NCBI RefSeq assembly: GCF_018687275.1
Contig: NZ_CP061287.1
Coordinates: 1,798,001-1,862,000 of the forward strand
Origin: Polynucleobacter sp. MWH-Aus1W21
GTDB taxonomy: Bacteria > Pseudomonadota > Gammaproteobacteria > Burkholderiales > Burkholderiaceae
DNA length: 64,000 nucleotides
Direction: 5' to 3'
Part shown: positions 24,497 to 35,108 of the stretch, in pieces
Layout: every line of letters starts with the position of its first letter
How positions within the stretch are numbered: the first letter of the stretch is position 1
Notes under the pieces: model-generated
What the model was told of the DNA's origin: nothing
Database searches by the model: none
What the model saw: only the letters and a program-made list of their open reading frames with translations
Translations under genes and position numbers: made by a program

Positions 24497-27310
24497 CTAG
24501 TTCAAATTAGAGGGCGCTTTAAATATTTCCAACCAAAGTGCTTGCACTGCATTTCTGGCTGCAATGAACTCAAGCTCTTGATCTAGATCGACACGCGTTT
24601 TTTCGGCCCCATCTAAACGCAATCGATGCTGGCGCGCCCTCAACGAGCGATAAGCATCGGCAACGGATTGCGCAGCTTCAGGGGAAATCAAACCCATCTC
24701 TCCAGCAATCTGCAATAAGGCAATGTTGCCAAGATTGCCAATCAATTTTGGATGCTGATGAGCATAGGCAAGCACCAAGAATTGAACTATGAATTCAATA
24801 TCCACCATGCCGCCAGCGTCGTGCTTTAAATCAAATTCTGGATTAGCGTTAGGGTGGCCGGCATGGACTTTACGACGCATCTCTAAGATTTCAGAGCGGA
24901 GTTGCTCAATGTTTCTTTGTTGGCTTAACACTTCAGAACGAACCGAATCAAAGAATGAGCCCACCAGCAAATTACCCGCTGAGAAGCGTGCGCGCGTGAG
25001 AGCCTGATGCTCCCAAACCCAAGCAGCATTGTCACCCTCACGAAGCTGATACTTCCTAAAAGCCTCCGCATTGGTCACCAAGAATCCAGCCGATCCATTA
25101 GGACGCAAGCGTGTATCAATTTCAAATAGACTGCCAGTAGAAGTAAACGCTGTAAGCCAGTTAATCATTCTCTTTGCTAACAGAGCATAAATTTCTTGGG
25201 CAGCGTAATCAGCCTCATCTGCCTGATATAAAAAGATAATGTCTAAATCAGATGCGTAGCCCAACTCTTTACCACCCAACTTGCCATAAGAAATAACAGC
25301 AAAAGGTGGATTTGTATCAGCAGGTAACTCAAACTTCTTAACGACACTTGGCCAAACTCGCTCAAAGGTGGTTTGTAGAATCAAATCCGCCAGCGCTGAC
25401 AAATGGTCGCTTACCTGCTCGACCGGTAATGCTTGTTGAACGCCAATTCCGAGGTCAGTTAATAGTGTAATGAACGTTTCATTGTGATGAGTCACTCGCA
25501 AAATATCCATAGCCTGTTCAGAGCTATCAGCATCAGACATCACATCATCAAGCTGCATATTAAGATTGGATCGAACCTCACTCCAGCACTTTGAAGGATC
25601 CTCGATTAATGCTCGCTCTGCTTGAGAATTTAACAAGTAATCCAACAAATGAGGATGGCGCGTTAAATATTGCGCACCCCATTGAGATGCCTTGAGCAAA
25701 GCCAATACATTCGATAGCGCCCTAGGGTACTCAGCCAAAATGGATAGATAAGCACTACGCCTAGCAATTGCCTCAAGTAAATCAAAGAAACGCAACAACG
25801 TTTGGTCAGCATGGGCTGAAGTGGAGCCATCATTTTGTAGACTTTCTGCGGCTTTGCACATTAAGTTGTCAAAAATTAAACGGCTTTTTTCAGGTAATAA
25901 CTTTTGCTTTGGGCTGTCTACCCAAGCCTGCCAGCGCGCAAAAGAGCCAGGGAAGAATGCTTGATCAGGAACCCAACCAATAGCTAAGGGTGCTATTTCA
26001 AGGCGCACACCATCATCCAACAAGAAGGCTTTTTCGAATAAATGCGCAACATGATTTTGGTGTTGCTCTAACTCGACCATGAAATCATCCACCTTGGCAT
26101 CTTTGCCTTGCATCGAAATAGCCAAGCGCTCACGCGCACCTTCATCCTCTGGCAGGTAGTGTGTTTGCTGATCGTCCCAAACCTGTATGCGGTGCTCTAA
26201 ACGCCTTAAGAAAATATATGCGGCTTGTAGTGACTCCACGTCATGAGCAGGCAGGATATTGCAATGCTTGATAAGCTCCAACACCTCCAAGCTGGTGCGC
26301 ACTCTGAAGCGAGGGTCCGTGCCACCCCTCATCAACTGGAACATTTGCGCTAAAAATTCAATTTCTCGAATGCCGCCGCGACCTAACTTAATGTCACGCG
26401 AACGTCCTTGATGACCAGAAGATCTTTTTTCCGCCTCGGCCTGTATTTGCGCATGCAGATCGCGAATGGATGCAATCACACCGTAATCTAAATGCCTGCG
26501 ATATACAAAGGGGCGAATCAGTTGATCTAATTCTTTTTGACAATGGGCGAAGTCTGGGGATTCTGGTAGCGGCGCAATCAATCTACCTTTAATCCAGGCG
26601 TAGCGCTCCCACTCTCTGCCCTGTACTAAGAGGTACTCCTCCAGCATCTCCAAACTACACACCAAAGGTCCTGAATCGCCATTAGGACGAAGGCGCATAT
26701 CTACACGGAATACAAAACCATTGGCATCGTGCTCAGCAAGTAACTTGATTAGGCGCTTACCCATTCGAGTAAACCACTCATGATTAGACAAACTCTTAGG
26801 GCCACCAGTAGTCTCACCCTCATGCTCATACAAAAATATGAGATCGATGTCTGAAGAGAGATTTAACTCAAGACCACCCAATTTACCCATACCAACAACC
26901 ATGAGAGGCATTTCAGATTGAGACGTATTACTCCAAGGAAGCCCAAAACGATTTTTGAGATCCTCCCGAATAAATGCAATCGAAGCTGAAACTGCTAATT
27001 CGGCAAAATGACTAAGTGCATGGGTAACCTCATCCAAGCCAGCTAAACCATTTAAATCCCGAAATGCGACCCATAACATTAAGCGCTGTCTTGCCAAGCG
27101 CAAATTGGCCATCCATTCAGCCTCATCCTGATCGGTCAATGCAGGGATCCCTTGGCACTCGTCCAGTAAATTCTTGATACCTTGTAAATCAACCTTTTTT
27201 TGCCCCTGAATGCCAAGCCACTGAACCCACTCAGGGTGAGCACTGAGCCAACGTCGAGCATAAGTCGAATGTTGCTCCAAAAAATTGATTTGCCGGGAAA
27301 ATTCATCCAT
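24497..27310 (-). CDS. glnE: Bifunctional glutamine synthetase adenylyltransferase/deadenylase
   Basis: Adds or removes AMP on glutamine synthetase in response to the PII protein. Two nucleotidyltransferase domains are visible: the N-terminal one with GMGKLGGLELNLSSDIDLIF and the C-terminal one with YGKLGGKELGYASDLDIIFL. The frame opens at a TTG at 27361 with ATGs at 27346 and 27310. I chose 27310 (MDEFSRQINFLEQH, 937 residues), where family-like sequence begins, but this is not certain. It is divergent from yhdP. Confidence 0.93.
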   Translation of the reverse strand: MDEFSRQINFLEQHSTYARRWLSAHPEWVQWLGIQGQKKVDLQGIKNLLDECQGIPALTDQDEAEWMANLRLARQRLMLWVAFRDLNGLAGLDEVTHALSHFAELAVSASIAFIREDLKNRFGLPWSNTSQSEMPLMVVGMGKLGGLELNLSSDIDLIFLYEHEGETTGGPKSLSNHEWFTRMGKRLIKLLAEHDANGFVFRVDMRLRPNGDSGPLVCSLEMLEEYLLVQGREWERYAWIKGRLIAPLPESPDFAHCQKELDQLIRPFVYRRHLDYGVIASIRDLHAQIQAEAEKRSSGHQGRSRDIKLGRGGIREIEFLAQMFQLMRGGTDPRFRVRTSLEVLELIKHCNILPAHDVESLQAAYIFLRRLEHRIQVWDDQQTHYLPEDEGARERLAISMQGKDAKVDDFMVELEQHQNHVAHLFEKAFLLDDGVRLEIAPLAIGWVPDQAFFPGSFARWQAWVDSPKQKLLPEKSRLIFDNLMCKAAESLQNDGSTSAHADQTLLRFFDLLEAIARRSAYLSILAEYPRALSNVLALLKASQWGAQYLTRHPHLLDYLLNSQAERALIEDPSKCWSEVRSNLNMQLDDVMSDADSSEQAMDILRVTHHNETFITLLTDLGIGVQQALPVEQVSDHLSALADLILQTTFERVWPSVVKKFELPADTNPPFAVISYGKLGGKELGYASDLDIIFLYQADEADYAAQEIYALLAKRMINWLTAFTSTGSLFEIDTRLRPNGSAGFLVTNAEAFRKYQLREGDNAAWVWEHQALTRARFSAGNLLVGSFFDSVRSEVLSQQRNIEQLRSEILEMRRKVHAGHPNANPEFDLKHDAGGMVDIEFIVQFLVLAYAHQHPKLIGNLGNIALLQIAGEMGLISPEAAQSVADAYRSLRARQHRLRLDGAEKTRVDLDQELEFIAARNAVQALWLEIFKAPSNLN

Positions 27311-27387
27311 CCCCCATCTTAATCCGACCTTGAAAACCCCTGCCATAAGCTTGGCGATCAAGCTAAGGCTGACGGATAATAGAGGTC

Positions 27388-30300
27388 ATGCTGCAAAACA
27401 TTATTCCGCCCCGCCTTAAGAGCGCTCTTGCTAAACGTCCTCAAGGTTCGAGTCGAGCTTGGCGTAAGCGTGCCCTGATTTTGGCTGGCGTAATTTTGGC
27501 CACTTTTGTACTCGTGCATGTTGGAGTCCGTTTTGTTATTTGGCCGCAAATTGAAAAATCTAAGGTCTCCGTTGAAAAACTCATCAGCGCGAGAATTGGC
27601 GCCGAAGTATCGATGGACTCACTACATGTTTCATGGACTGGCATTAGGCCTGATTTTGAAATCGAAGGCTTGCGCTTCAACAGCCCAGAAAAAACAACTC
27701 CTCTTTTATTTATACAAAAGATCAATGGTCAGTTAAGTTGGACATCCTTTTATCATCTCGCGCCGTTTTTTCAAGAGCTCAACTTTGAAGGCGCTGAAAT
27801 TTATGCCCAACGCAACAGCAAAGGCACTGTTAGCATTGCCGGCATCTCTATTGATGGCAAGCCTAATGATTACTCCGCAGAGAATTGGCTCTTTGCGCAG
27901 AACGAAATTCGAGTAAACGATGTCAAATTATTTTGGGAAGATCAACTCAAAAAGAGGCCAACCACTTCAATAGAAATACAAAGTCTTAACCTTAGCAACG
28001 GTATCCGCAGCCATAAAGGCTCAATCAGTGCGACAACTCCTTGGACTAAAGGCCCAATTCTGCTAGATATTGATTTGGTCCATCACATCGCTGGACAAGC
28101 AGGTAATTGGCGTGATTGGATTGGAACTATCTCCTGGAATTTAAACACCCTTCAGCTCGGTCAGATTGCGAAAGAATTCTCCATCCCACTAAATACCTTA
28201 GAGGGAGCACTCAGCTCAAAGGGGAAATTAAAAATTGATAACGGTAAACCTGATGGCGGAGATATTTATCTTGCAGCCGATGATTTAACGATTCAGCGCT
28301 CTAAGAATGAAGATGCAATTGTCTTTGGCAGATTGGAAACAAATCTTGCTCAGGAAACTGATGGTGGAATGATTTCCATCACTACTAAGACGTTTGCTTG
28401 GCGCGATATTGAAAGCCCCAAATCAAGCCCTTTAGAGAATTTAAGTCCAATGACTTTCCGCTGGAGACCGCCGGCAGGGGATGGAGAAATTAAAGAGTTT
28501 GGTTTTTCATCTCCCAAGATTTTGGTGGAAGATATTGCTCTATTTGCCCTCAATCTTCCTCTCTCCAAAAAAGTGCAGCAATGGATTAAAGCATCCAAAG
28601 CCGATGGAGAACTGCAAGATTTGGATATTATCTGGTCTGAGAGCAAGTCTCCTTTATCGGCACTGAATATTCCCGGTGGCTGGTTTAACTCAAGCAAACT
28701 AGGCTTTAATGTGAGCGCAAAACTGATTGATGTTAGTTTTATCGGCATCAATCAATCCATGCCTTCGGTATCGAACCTATCAGGATTTCTGTCTACTGAC
28801 CAAAATAAAGGAAGTTTCACTATCCAATCCAACAATTTGGGGGTAGAGATAAATGATTTATTAGTTGAACCAAAAATAAAACTAGATAAAGCGAATGGTC
28901 AAATTTCTTGGTCAAAACAAAAAGGTAGCTGGGTTATTAATGCAAAACAGTTAGCACTAAGTAACCCCGATGTTTCGACCACACTCAATCTGAACTACAT
29001 CATTGGCGAAGCTAAAAAGTCAGACTTCATGACATTGGATATGGACTTTGCACAAGCTAATCTGCAAACCGCTTATCGATATTTGCCAGTCGGCATTGGC
29101 AGCGAAGTCAAGACCTACTTAAGAAAAGCATTTGATGCAGGAGTAATTAATAAAGGAAGTCTCCATATTAAGGGCGACCCTAATAAGATACCTTTCCCAA
29201 AAGCAAGCGACGGAGAGTTCACCCTTAACCTACCAATCATTGGCGCAACCTTTAGCCCGGTACCCACCTCATCACCCGCACAAGGTGTATGGCCTGCCGT
29301 TAATAAGGTGAATGGCGTTCTTAATATGCAGAACGCTAACTTTACGGTAGATATTGATCAAGCAAGCTACAAGCAAGTTGCCCTAAGCAAATTCCATGCA
29401 GAGATTCCTAATGTCAGTGCGAAGCAATTAATCCTGACGGTGAATGGTGAAGCTCAGGGTGATGCTCCACAACTCCTAGACTATTTATTTACTTCGCCTA
29501 TCGGCAAGAAACAGGCTGAGCTTGAGAAAAATCTAAAGGTAGCGGGACCTATTAATTTAAGCCTTGGTCTAAAAATCCCACTAACTGGCAATGATGATAC
29601 CAACACTGATATTCAACTGAGCCTCCCTGGCAATAGACTTCAGTGGGCCGACCTACCTCCTTTTGAAAATCTCAAAGGTAAAGTTCGCATTACTGAAGTC
29701 AATCCCGAGTTTGAAGACATTACAGCTGAGTTTCTTGGTGGCTCCATTAAAATTTCGAGCACAACACCTAACCAAAACAGCCAAAGCTACAGCATCGCAG
29801 GAAATATTTCTGCAAACTTTATCAAGGATTACTTTGCAAACGATGTTGCAGTACAAGCATCCCCTATTTTGCACTCCCTTAGTGGCGTGGCTAGGTATGA
29901 CGGTGTTATTAATTTCAACAAGGGTAATAGCGAAACTAGCCTAAAAATCGACATGCGTGACTGGGGTAGCACTGCACCCGCACCCCTAAAAAAACAGGCT
30001 GGCACTTTGTTGCTTGGTCAGTTAAACCTTAAAACCTTTGCTAAAACAAAAAGTAATTCCAGTCGCCTCACTTGGGATGGAAAGATTGGAGATGCCTACT
30101 TTATTCAGGGCGAAATTGCCGGCGATGACCTTCTTCGTCAAGCCGTAGGCATTGGCGCACCCGCTACCCTCCCTCAACAGGGCCTTGCGCTAAATATTGT
30201 TAGCAATGAGTTGAACGCGGATGCCTGGCAAGAATTTTTGAGCAATCAAAACAGAAAAAAATCTGGGGTAAGTTCTAACTCAAACACTGCGAGCAATATC

Positions 30301-31542
30301 CAAGTTTCAGCACAAGTAAAACAATTAACTTTGTTTGATCGTATCTGGCAGGATATTAATTTGGCTGCAAGCAATAAAGGTACTGCCTGGCAACTGCGCC
30401 TGAGAGGATCCCCTCAAGTTGCTGGCAACATCCAATATCAACCAGCCACAACATCTGATGGTAGCGACTTAATTAGCGGACGACTGGTGCGCTTAAAGAT
30501 TCCCAAAGAGGTTATTAGCGCAGAAATTCCTACGAATCAAAACCAAAAAACCCTATCGACCAAAAATACGATTGGTCCAGGATCGATACCCAGTCTTGAC
30601 TTAGCCATTGATGATTTTGATTGGAACAAAGCTCAGCTTGGTCAGGTAAAAATTAAAACTAAGACCACTGGAAATACTCTAGAAATAGAATCTGTTCAGT
30701 TTAGCAACCCGCAAGGAAACTCGACCACAACAGGTCGTTGGGTTGGCGCTACGCAAAATACCCCCGCACACACTAACTTAAATATTGATTTGGATATTAA
30801 GGATGCGGGCCAGATTATTGGTCACTGGACCAATCAAAAGTCAGTAGAGGGCGGCCAAGGCAAGCTGACAATTAATACAGAATGGGACGGATCTCCATTT
30901 AACCCTCAATATGAGACCCTGGCAGGCAAAGCAAATTTAAATTTGGAAAAAGGTCGCCTCTTAGAAGTCAACTCTAGCGGCGCAAAACTACTAGACGTTC
31001 TGAGTTTGCAAAGTTTGTTTAGATTTGCCACTTTAGACCTAAAAGGCAGCTTAGGGAATATTGTGACCAAAGGAACTCCATTCAATACTATTGATGCCTC
31101 ATTCGATATGAAAGCTGGTGTAGCTCAAACTAAGCAGTTCACAATGGGTTTAGATCAGGCACGCGTTGCTATGACTGGGCAAATTAATATCCCCAAGCAA
31201 ATGCAAGATTTACGCGTCACCATTTTTCCAGCAATAGATGCCACTGCAGGCTCTTTAGCTGCATTTGCCATCAACCCAATCGTAGGGCTTGGCGCCCTTG
31301 TTGGGCAGTACCTCATCACCAGCCAAATCAATCGCAACCTACAATCTGATTATTTGGTGCAAGGGTCTTGGGATAGTCCGGAAGTAATTCCACTTGATCA
31401 AAAAGGTCAGCCAATTGATTCAAAAACTTTGGACACGATTCGTAGCAAGGATTTGCTTAAAGAGCAAAGCAAACCAGAGAACCTCGGTGGACCACAATCC
31501 AACCCAAACAATTCAAGTGCTCCCAATAAAACTGCAAACTAG
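27388..31542 (+). CDS. yhdP: YhdP family protein (TIGR02099; AsmA-like, DUF3971)
   Basis: A very large (1384-residue) envelope protein of the YhdP group, relatives of AsmA and TamB thought to bridge inner and outer membranes for phospholipid transport. A basic N-terminus (RAWRKRALI) leads into one membrane anchor (LAGVILATFVLVHVGVRFVI). The rest is a long periplasmic run of beta-rich repeats, as in the family. The C-terminal AsmA-like part (GRLLEVNSSGAKLLDVLSLQSLFR) is well conserved, followed by AFAINPIVGLGALVGQYL. It ends in a Pro/Asn-rich tail. The nitrilase gene starts 6 nt later. Confidence 0.9.
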   Translation: MLQNIIPPRLKSALAKRPQGSSRAWRKRALILAGVILATFVLVHVGVRFVIWPQIEKSKVSVEKLISARIGAEVSMDSLHVSWTGIRPDFEIEGLRFNSPEKTTPLLFIQKINGQLSWTSFYHLAPFFQELNFEGAEIYAQRNSKGTVSIAGISIDGKPNDYSAENWLFAQNEIRVNDVKLFWEDQLKKRPTTSIEIQSLNLSNGIRSHKGSISATTPWTKGPILLDIDLVHHIAGQAGNWRDWIGTISWNLNTLQLGQIAKEFSIPLNTLEGALSSKGKLKIDNGKPDGGDIYLAADDLTIQRSKNEDAIVFGRLETNLAQETDGGMISITTKTFAWRDIESPKSSPLENLSPMTFRWRPPAGDGEIKEFGFSSPKILVEDIALFALNLPLSKKVQQWIKASKADGELQDLDIIWSESKSPLSALNIPGGWFNSSKLGFNVSAKLIDVSFIGINQSMPSVSNLSGFLSTDQNKGSFTIQSNNLGVEINDLLVEPKIKLDKANGQISWSKQKGSWVINAKQLALSNPDVSTTLNLNYIIGEAKKSDFMTLDMDFAQANLQTAYRYLPVGIGSEVKTYLRKAFDAGVINKGSLHIKGDPNKIPFPKASDGEFTLNLPIIGATFSPVPTSSPAQGVWPAVNKVNGVLNMQNANFTVDIDQASYKQVALSKFHAEIPNVSAKQLILTVNGEAQGDAPQLLDYLFTSPIGKKQAELEKNLKVAGPINLSLGLKIPLTGNDDTNTDIQLSLPGNRLQWADLPPFENLKGKVRITEVNPEFEDITAEFLGGSIKISSTTPNQNSQSYSIAGNISANFIKDYFANDVAVQASPILHSLSGVARYDGVINFNKGNSETSLKIDMRDWGSTAPAPLKKQAGTLLLGQLNLKTFAKTKSNSSRLTWDGKIGDAYFIQGEIAGDDLLRQAVGIGAPATLPQQGLALNIVSNELNADAWQEFLSNQNRKKSGVSSNSNTASNIQVSAQVKQLTLFDRIWQDINLAASNKGTAWQLRLRGSPQVAGNIQYQPATTSDGSDLISGRLVRLKIPKEVISAEIPTNQNQKTLSTKNTIGPGSIPSLDLAIDDFDWNKAQLGQVKIKTKTTGNTLEIESVQFSNPQGNSTTTGRWVGATQNTPAHTNLNIDLDIKDAGQIIGHWTNQKSVEGGQGKLTINTEWDGSPFNPQYETLAGKANLNLEKGRLLEVNSSGAKLLDVLSLQSLFRFATLDLKGSLGNIVTKGTPFNTIDASFDMKAGVAQTKQFTMGLDQARVAMTGQINIPKQMQDLRVTIFPAIDATAGSLAAFAINPIVGLGALVGQYLITSQINRNLQSDYLVQGSWDSPEVIPLDQKGQPIDSKTLDTIRSKDLLKEQSKPENLGGPQSNPNNSSAPNKTAN

Positions 31543-31548
31543 TTTGTT

Positions 31549-32382
31549 ATGAGTACACCTGCAAATCCTTCGTGCCTCAAGGTCGCTTCGATTCAGATGG
31601 TTTCCACCCCTAGTGTGCAAGAGAATCTTTCGACAGCAAGCAGACTAATCGCAGCAGCAGCAGCGGATGGCGCGCAATTAGCCGTTCTACCTGAATACTT
31701 TTGCTTAATGGGCCTTAAGGACAGCGATAAAGTCTCCGCTCGAGAAAGCATTGGTAGCGGCCCCATTCAAGAGCAACTCTCACAGATTGCCAAACAAAAC
31801 AAACTGCACTTGGTTGCCGGCACCATTCCGCTTGAGGCAAGAGATCCAAATAAAGTACTCAATACAACTCTTGTATTTGATCCCGCAGGCCAACAAATCA
31901 CTCGCTACGACAAAATTCATTTATTTGGCTTTCAAACGGCAACTGAGCGCTATCAAGAATCGGAAACGATTGAGGCTGGAAATGAGCCAGGAGTCTTAAA
32001 AATTTCAGTTGATGGCAATGATTGGACTTTTGGTTTAAGTATTTGTTACGACCTGCGCTTTCCCGAGCTCTATCGCGCTCTAGGTCCAGTGGATTGTCAT
32101 ATCATCCCGGCCGCATTCACATACACCACCGGAAAAGACCATTGGGAAATTCTGTTACGCGCCCGAGCCATTGAGAACCAAAGTTATGTACTAGCCTCCG
32201 CCCAAGGTGGCAAACATCAAAACCAACGTCGCACTTGGGGCAATAGCATGTTGATTGATCCTTGGGGCGAGATATTGGCCAATCTCCCTGAAGGGGAAGG
32301 CTTTATTTCTGGGGTGTTGTGCAAAGATAAATTAAACGAGGTACGCTCTAAGTTACCCGCACTTGCACATCGCAAGCTTTAA
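31549..32382 (+). CDS. Carbon-nitrogen hydrolase (Nit-type; probable deaminated glutathione amidase)
   Basis: A 277-residue nitrilase-superfamily amidase. The catalytic triad is visible: Glu49 in LPEYFC, Lys122 in YDKIHLFGF, and Cys166 in SICYDLRFPELYR. This pattern, especially DKIHLFGFQTAT and CYDLRFPELYR, matches the Nit1-type enzymes that repair deaminated glutathione; other amide substrates cannot be excluded. It is in tandem with yhdP (6 nt) and tldD (20 nt). Confidence 0.88.
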   Translation: MSTPANPSCLKVASIQMVSTPSVQENLSTASRLIAAAAADGAQLAVLPEYFCLMGLKDSDKVSARESIGSGPIQEQLSQIAKQNKLHLVAGTIPLEARDPNKVLNTTLVFDPAGQQITRYDKIHLFGFQTATERYQESETIEAGNEPGVLKISVDGNDWTFGLSICYDLRFPELYRALGPVDCHIIPAAFTYTTGKDHWEILLRARAIENQSYVLASAQGGKHQNQRRTWGNSMLIDPWGEILANLPEGEGFISGVLCKDKLNEVRSKLPALAHRKL

Positions 32383-32402
32383 AGAAAGATCTGCCCAATC
32401 AC

Positions 32403-33893
32403 ATGAATGCACCAGAAGCACTATTTCCTGCAAATTGGACTAAAGCCAAAAAGCAAGCAGACCTTATTAAATTAGCCAAATCTATTCTGCTTGAGCCAAC
32501 AGGATTATCAGAACAAGATTTGCATTACACCTTTGGCCATCTTTTTACCCATCGTCTTGATGATGCGGACCTTTATTTTCAGCATACTCGTAGCGAAAGC
32601 TGGAGTCTTGAGGAGGGTATCGTTAAATCTGGCAGCTTCAATATTGATCAAGGTGTTGGAGTGCGCGCTATCTATGGCGATAAGACTGCCTTTGCCTATT
32701 CAGATGAAATTAATTTAGAAGCTTTAAGTAAGGCAGCAAAAGCAACTCGAGTGATCGGCCCCACCGGCGGCAAAAAAGCAGTTGCAAGTAAATTATTTAA
32801 TCCTGTATCCAATAAGCTGTATTCAGACATTAACCCTTTGGACTCACTGCAACCTAAAGAAAAAATTGCGCTACTAGAAAGCATTGAACGACGCGCCAAA
32901 GCGCGTGATCCCCGCATCATACAGGTGATGGCAAGTCTTGCTGGAGAGTTTGATGTAGTTTTAGTGGTTAGGGCGGATGGATTATTAGCGGCGGATGTTC
33001 GCCCATTGGTGCGTGTTTCCGTTCATGTCATCGCAGAACAAAATGGTCGCCGAGAATCTGGATCTTCCGGTGGCGGTGCACGCCATGACTACCTCTATTT
33101 CGATCAAGAACTTATCAATCAATATGTTGATGAAGCAGTTGATGGGGCTTTAGTGAACCTAGAATCACGTCCTGCCCCAGCAGGCCCCATGACTGTGGTG
33201 ATGGGGCCAGGATGGCCTGGCGTTCTTTTACACGAAGCGGTTGGTCATGGTCTTGAGGGTGACTTTAATCGCAAGGGATCCTCTGCATTTGCCGGTCGGA
33301 TTGGGCAACGTGTTGCTGCTAAAGGCGTCACAGTAGTGGATGATGGCACCCTATCCGGACGTAGAGGATCTTTAAATATTGACGATGAAGGTACGCCTAC
33401 GCAATGCACCACGTTAATTGAGGATGGTATTTTGAAGGGCTACATTCAGGACAGTCTGAATGCCCGCTTAATGAATATGCCACTCACCGGCAATGGTCGC
33501 CGTGAAAGCTTTGCCTCACTTCCGATGCCACGCATGACCAATACCTACATGCTGGCTGGTAAAGACGATCCCCAAGAAATTGTGGCCAGTATTAAACGAG
33601 GTTTGTATGCGGTCAATTTTGGTGGTGGCCAAGTGGATATCACCAGCGGTAAATTTGTTTTCTCGGCCTCAGAAGCCTACTGGGTTGAAAACGGCAAAAT
33701 CCAATATCCCGTTAAAGGTGCCACGATTATTGGCAGCGGGCCAGAGTCGCTAAAACAGGTCTCGATGATCGGAAATGACCTTAAACTCGACGGCGGTGTC
33801 GGGGTTTGTGGCAAGGAAGGTCAGAGCGTTCCGGTCGGAGTTGGGCAACCCACCCTCCGGATTGATAGCCTGACCGTGGGCGGAACTGCCTGA
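32403..33893 (+). CDS. tldD: Metalloprotease TldD
   Basis: TldD acts with TldE (PmbA) as a heterodimeric metalloprotease that degrades unfolded peptides and matures some modified peptides. The metal-binding HEAVGHGLEGD motif is in the middle of the chain, and the C-terminal part has GVGVCGKEGQSVPVGVGQPTLRI, typical of TldD. The length of 496 residues is slightly above the E. coli protein. tldE is not in this window. The gene closes the yhdP-nit-tldD series that is common in beta/gammaproteobacteria. Confidence 0.95.
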   Translation: MNAPEALFPANWTKAKKQADLIKLAKSILLEPTGLSEQDLHYTFGHLFTHRLDDADLYFQHTRSESWSLEEGIVKSGSFNIDQGVGVRAIYGDKTAFAYSDEINLEALSKAAKATRVIGPTGGKKAVASKLFNPVSNKLYSDINPLDSLQPKEKIALLESIERRAKARDPRIIQVMASLAGEFDVVLVVRADGLLAADVRPLVRVSVHVIAEQNGRRESGSSGGGARHDYLYFDQELINQYVDEAVDGALVNLESRPAPAGPMTVVMGPGWPGVLLHEAVGHGLEGDFNRKGSSAFAGRIGQRVAAKGVTVVDDGTLSGRRGSLNIDDEGTPTQCTTLIEDGILKGYIQDSLNARLMNMPLTGNGRRESFASLPMPRMTNTYMLAGKDDPQEIVASIKRGLYAVNFGGGQVDITSGKFVFSASEAYWVENGKIQYPVKGATIIGSGPESLKQVSMIGNDLKLDGGVGVCGKEGQSVPVGVGQPTLRIDSLTVGGTA

Positions 33894-33923
33894 TATTGGC
33901 AAATTACGGCTTAAAATAGCCGC

Positions 33924-35048
33924 ATGAGCCAACAAAATACAAATCCCGCTAATTGGTACTCCGCCGTTGATAAGACTTCGGATACTGACGATCAACGCAT
34001 CGACAAAATTTCTGTTCTGCCTCCGCCAGAGCATCTCATTCGTTTCTTTCCGATTTCAGGAACACCCACAGAAGCGCTGATCAGCAAAACTCGCAAAAAG
34101 ATTCGCGACATTATTCACGGTAAAGATGACCGCTTACTCGTCATTATTGGACCATGCTCTATTCATGATCCACGTGCAGCACTCGAATACTGCCAACGTC
34201 TTTTAAGTGAGCGCGAACGTTTTGCTGGTGAACTAGAAATTGTGATGCGTGTGTATTTTGAAAAGCCACGCACTACTGTTGGCTGGAAAGGTTTGATCAA
34301 TGACCCGTACCTTGATGAAAGCTATCGCATCGAAGAGGGATTACGTCTTGCCCGCCAAGTGCTCATGGAAATTAATCGCTTAGGCATGCCTGCAGGTAGC
34401 GAATTCCTAGATGTTATCTCTCCGCAATATATTGCTGATCTGATTTCATGGGGAGCAATCGGTGCACGCACGACAGAAAGTCAAGTGCATCGCGAACTCG
34501 CTTCAGGACTATCTGCACCTATCGGCTTTAAAAATGGTACCGATGGCAACATCAAGATCGCTACCGATGCTATTCAAGCAGCAGGTCGCCCACATCACTT
34601 CTTGTCTGTGCATAAAAATGGTCAAGTTTCTGTTGTGGAAACCAAAGGTAATAAAGATTGCCACGTCATTTTGCGTGGTGGTAAAGAGCCGAACTATGAA
34701 GCGAAGTTTGTACAGGCTGCCTGCTCTGAGCTAGAAGCAGCCAAGCTTCCAGCTAGTTTGATGGTTGACTTGTCTCATGCCAACTCAAGCAAGAAGCATG
34801 AGCGTCAAATCGTGGTTGCTGATGATGTTGCACAGCAAATTGAATCTGGCTCACATCAGATTTTTGGTGTGATGGTAGAAAGTCATTTAAATGATGGTGC
34901 TCAGAAATTTACACCAGGCAAAGATGACCCAAGTAAATTAGAGTACGGTCGCAGCATTACTGATGCGTGTATTAACTGGGATGATTCGGTGCAAGTATTA
35001 GAGCGTCTTGCTACTGCCGTTAAAACACGTAGAAGCAAGAAAAAATAA
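33924..35048 (+). CDS. 3-deoxy-7-phosphoheptulonate (DAHP) synthase, class I
   Basis: First step of aromatic amino-acid synthesis (PEP + erythrose 4-phosphate). Class I motifs seen are VIIGPCSIHDP, the phosphate-binding RVYFEKPRTTVGWKG, SGLSAPIGFKNGTDG and VDLSHANSSK. At 374 residues it is the AroF/AroG/AroH type. Which aromatic amino acid inhibits it cannot be told safely. A Lys-rich tail (RSKKK) precedes a strong terminator. Confidence 0.95.
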   Translation: MSQQNTNPANWYSAVDKTSDTDDQRIDKISVLPPPEHLIRFFPISGTPTEALISKTRKKIRDIIHGKDDRLLVIIGPCSIHDPRAALEYCQRLLSERERFAGELEIVMRVYFEKPRTTVGWKGLINDPYLDESYRIEEGLRLARQVLMEINRLGMPAGSEFLDVISPQYIADLISWGAIGARTTESQVHRELASGLSAPIGFKNGTDGNIKIATDAIQAAGRPHHFLSVHKNGQVSVVETKGNKDCHVILRGGKEPNYEAKFVQAACSELEAAKLPASLMVDLSHANSSKKHERQIVVADDVAQQIESGSHQIFGVMVESHLNDGAQKFTPGKDDPSKLEYGRSITDACINWDDSVQVLERLATAVKTRRSKKK

Positions 35049-35076
35049 TGCAGAAGTAATTTTGTAAGAAAAAAAC

Positions 35077-35108
35077 TAAAGAGACTAAATTACTTAGTCT
35101 CTTTTTTT
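35077..35108. terminator. Terminator after the DAHP synthase gene
   Basis: AGAGACTAA / TTAGTCTCT stem with a 5-nt loop and a run of T on the plus strand. The left flank is A-rich, so it can also end the convergent adenosyltransferase gene, whose stop codon it overlaps. Confidence 0.88.

Noticed and set aside
24497..24800. Possible readthrough or overlap of recN and glnE
   Set aside because: The genes converge with 27 nt between their stops; no overlap and no clear hairpin.
28350..28751. Minus-strand frame inside yhdP
   Set aside because: yhdP is open and family-like throughout; the reverse frame shows no motif or start signal.
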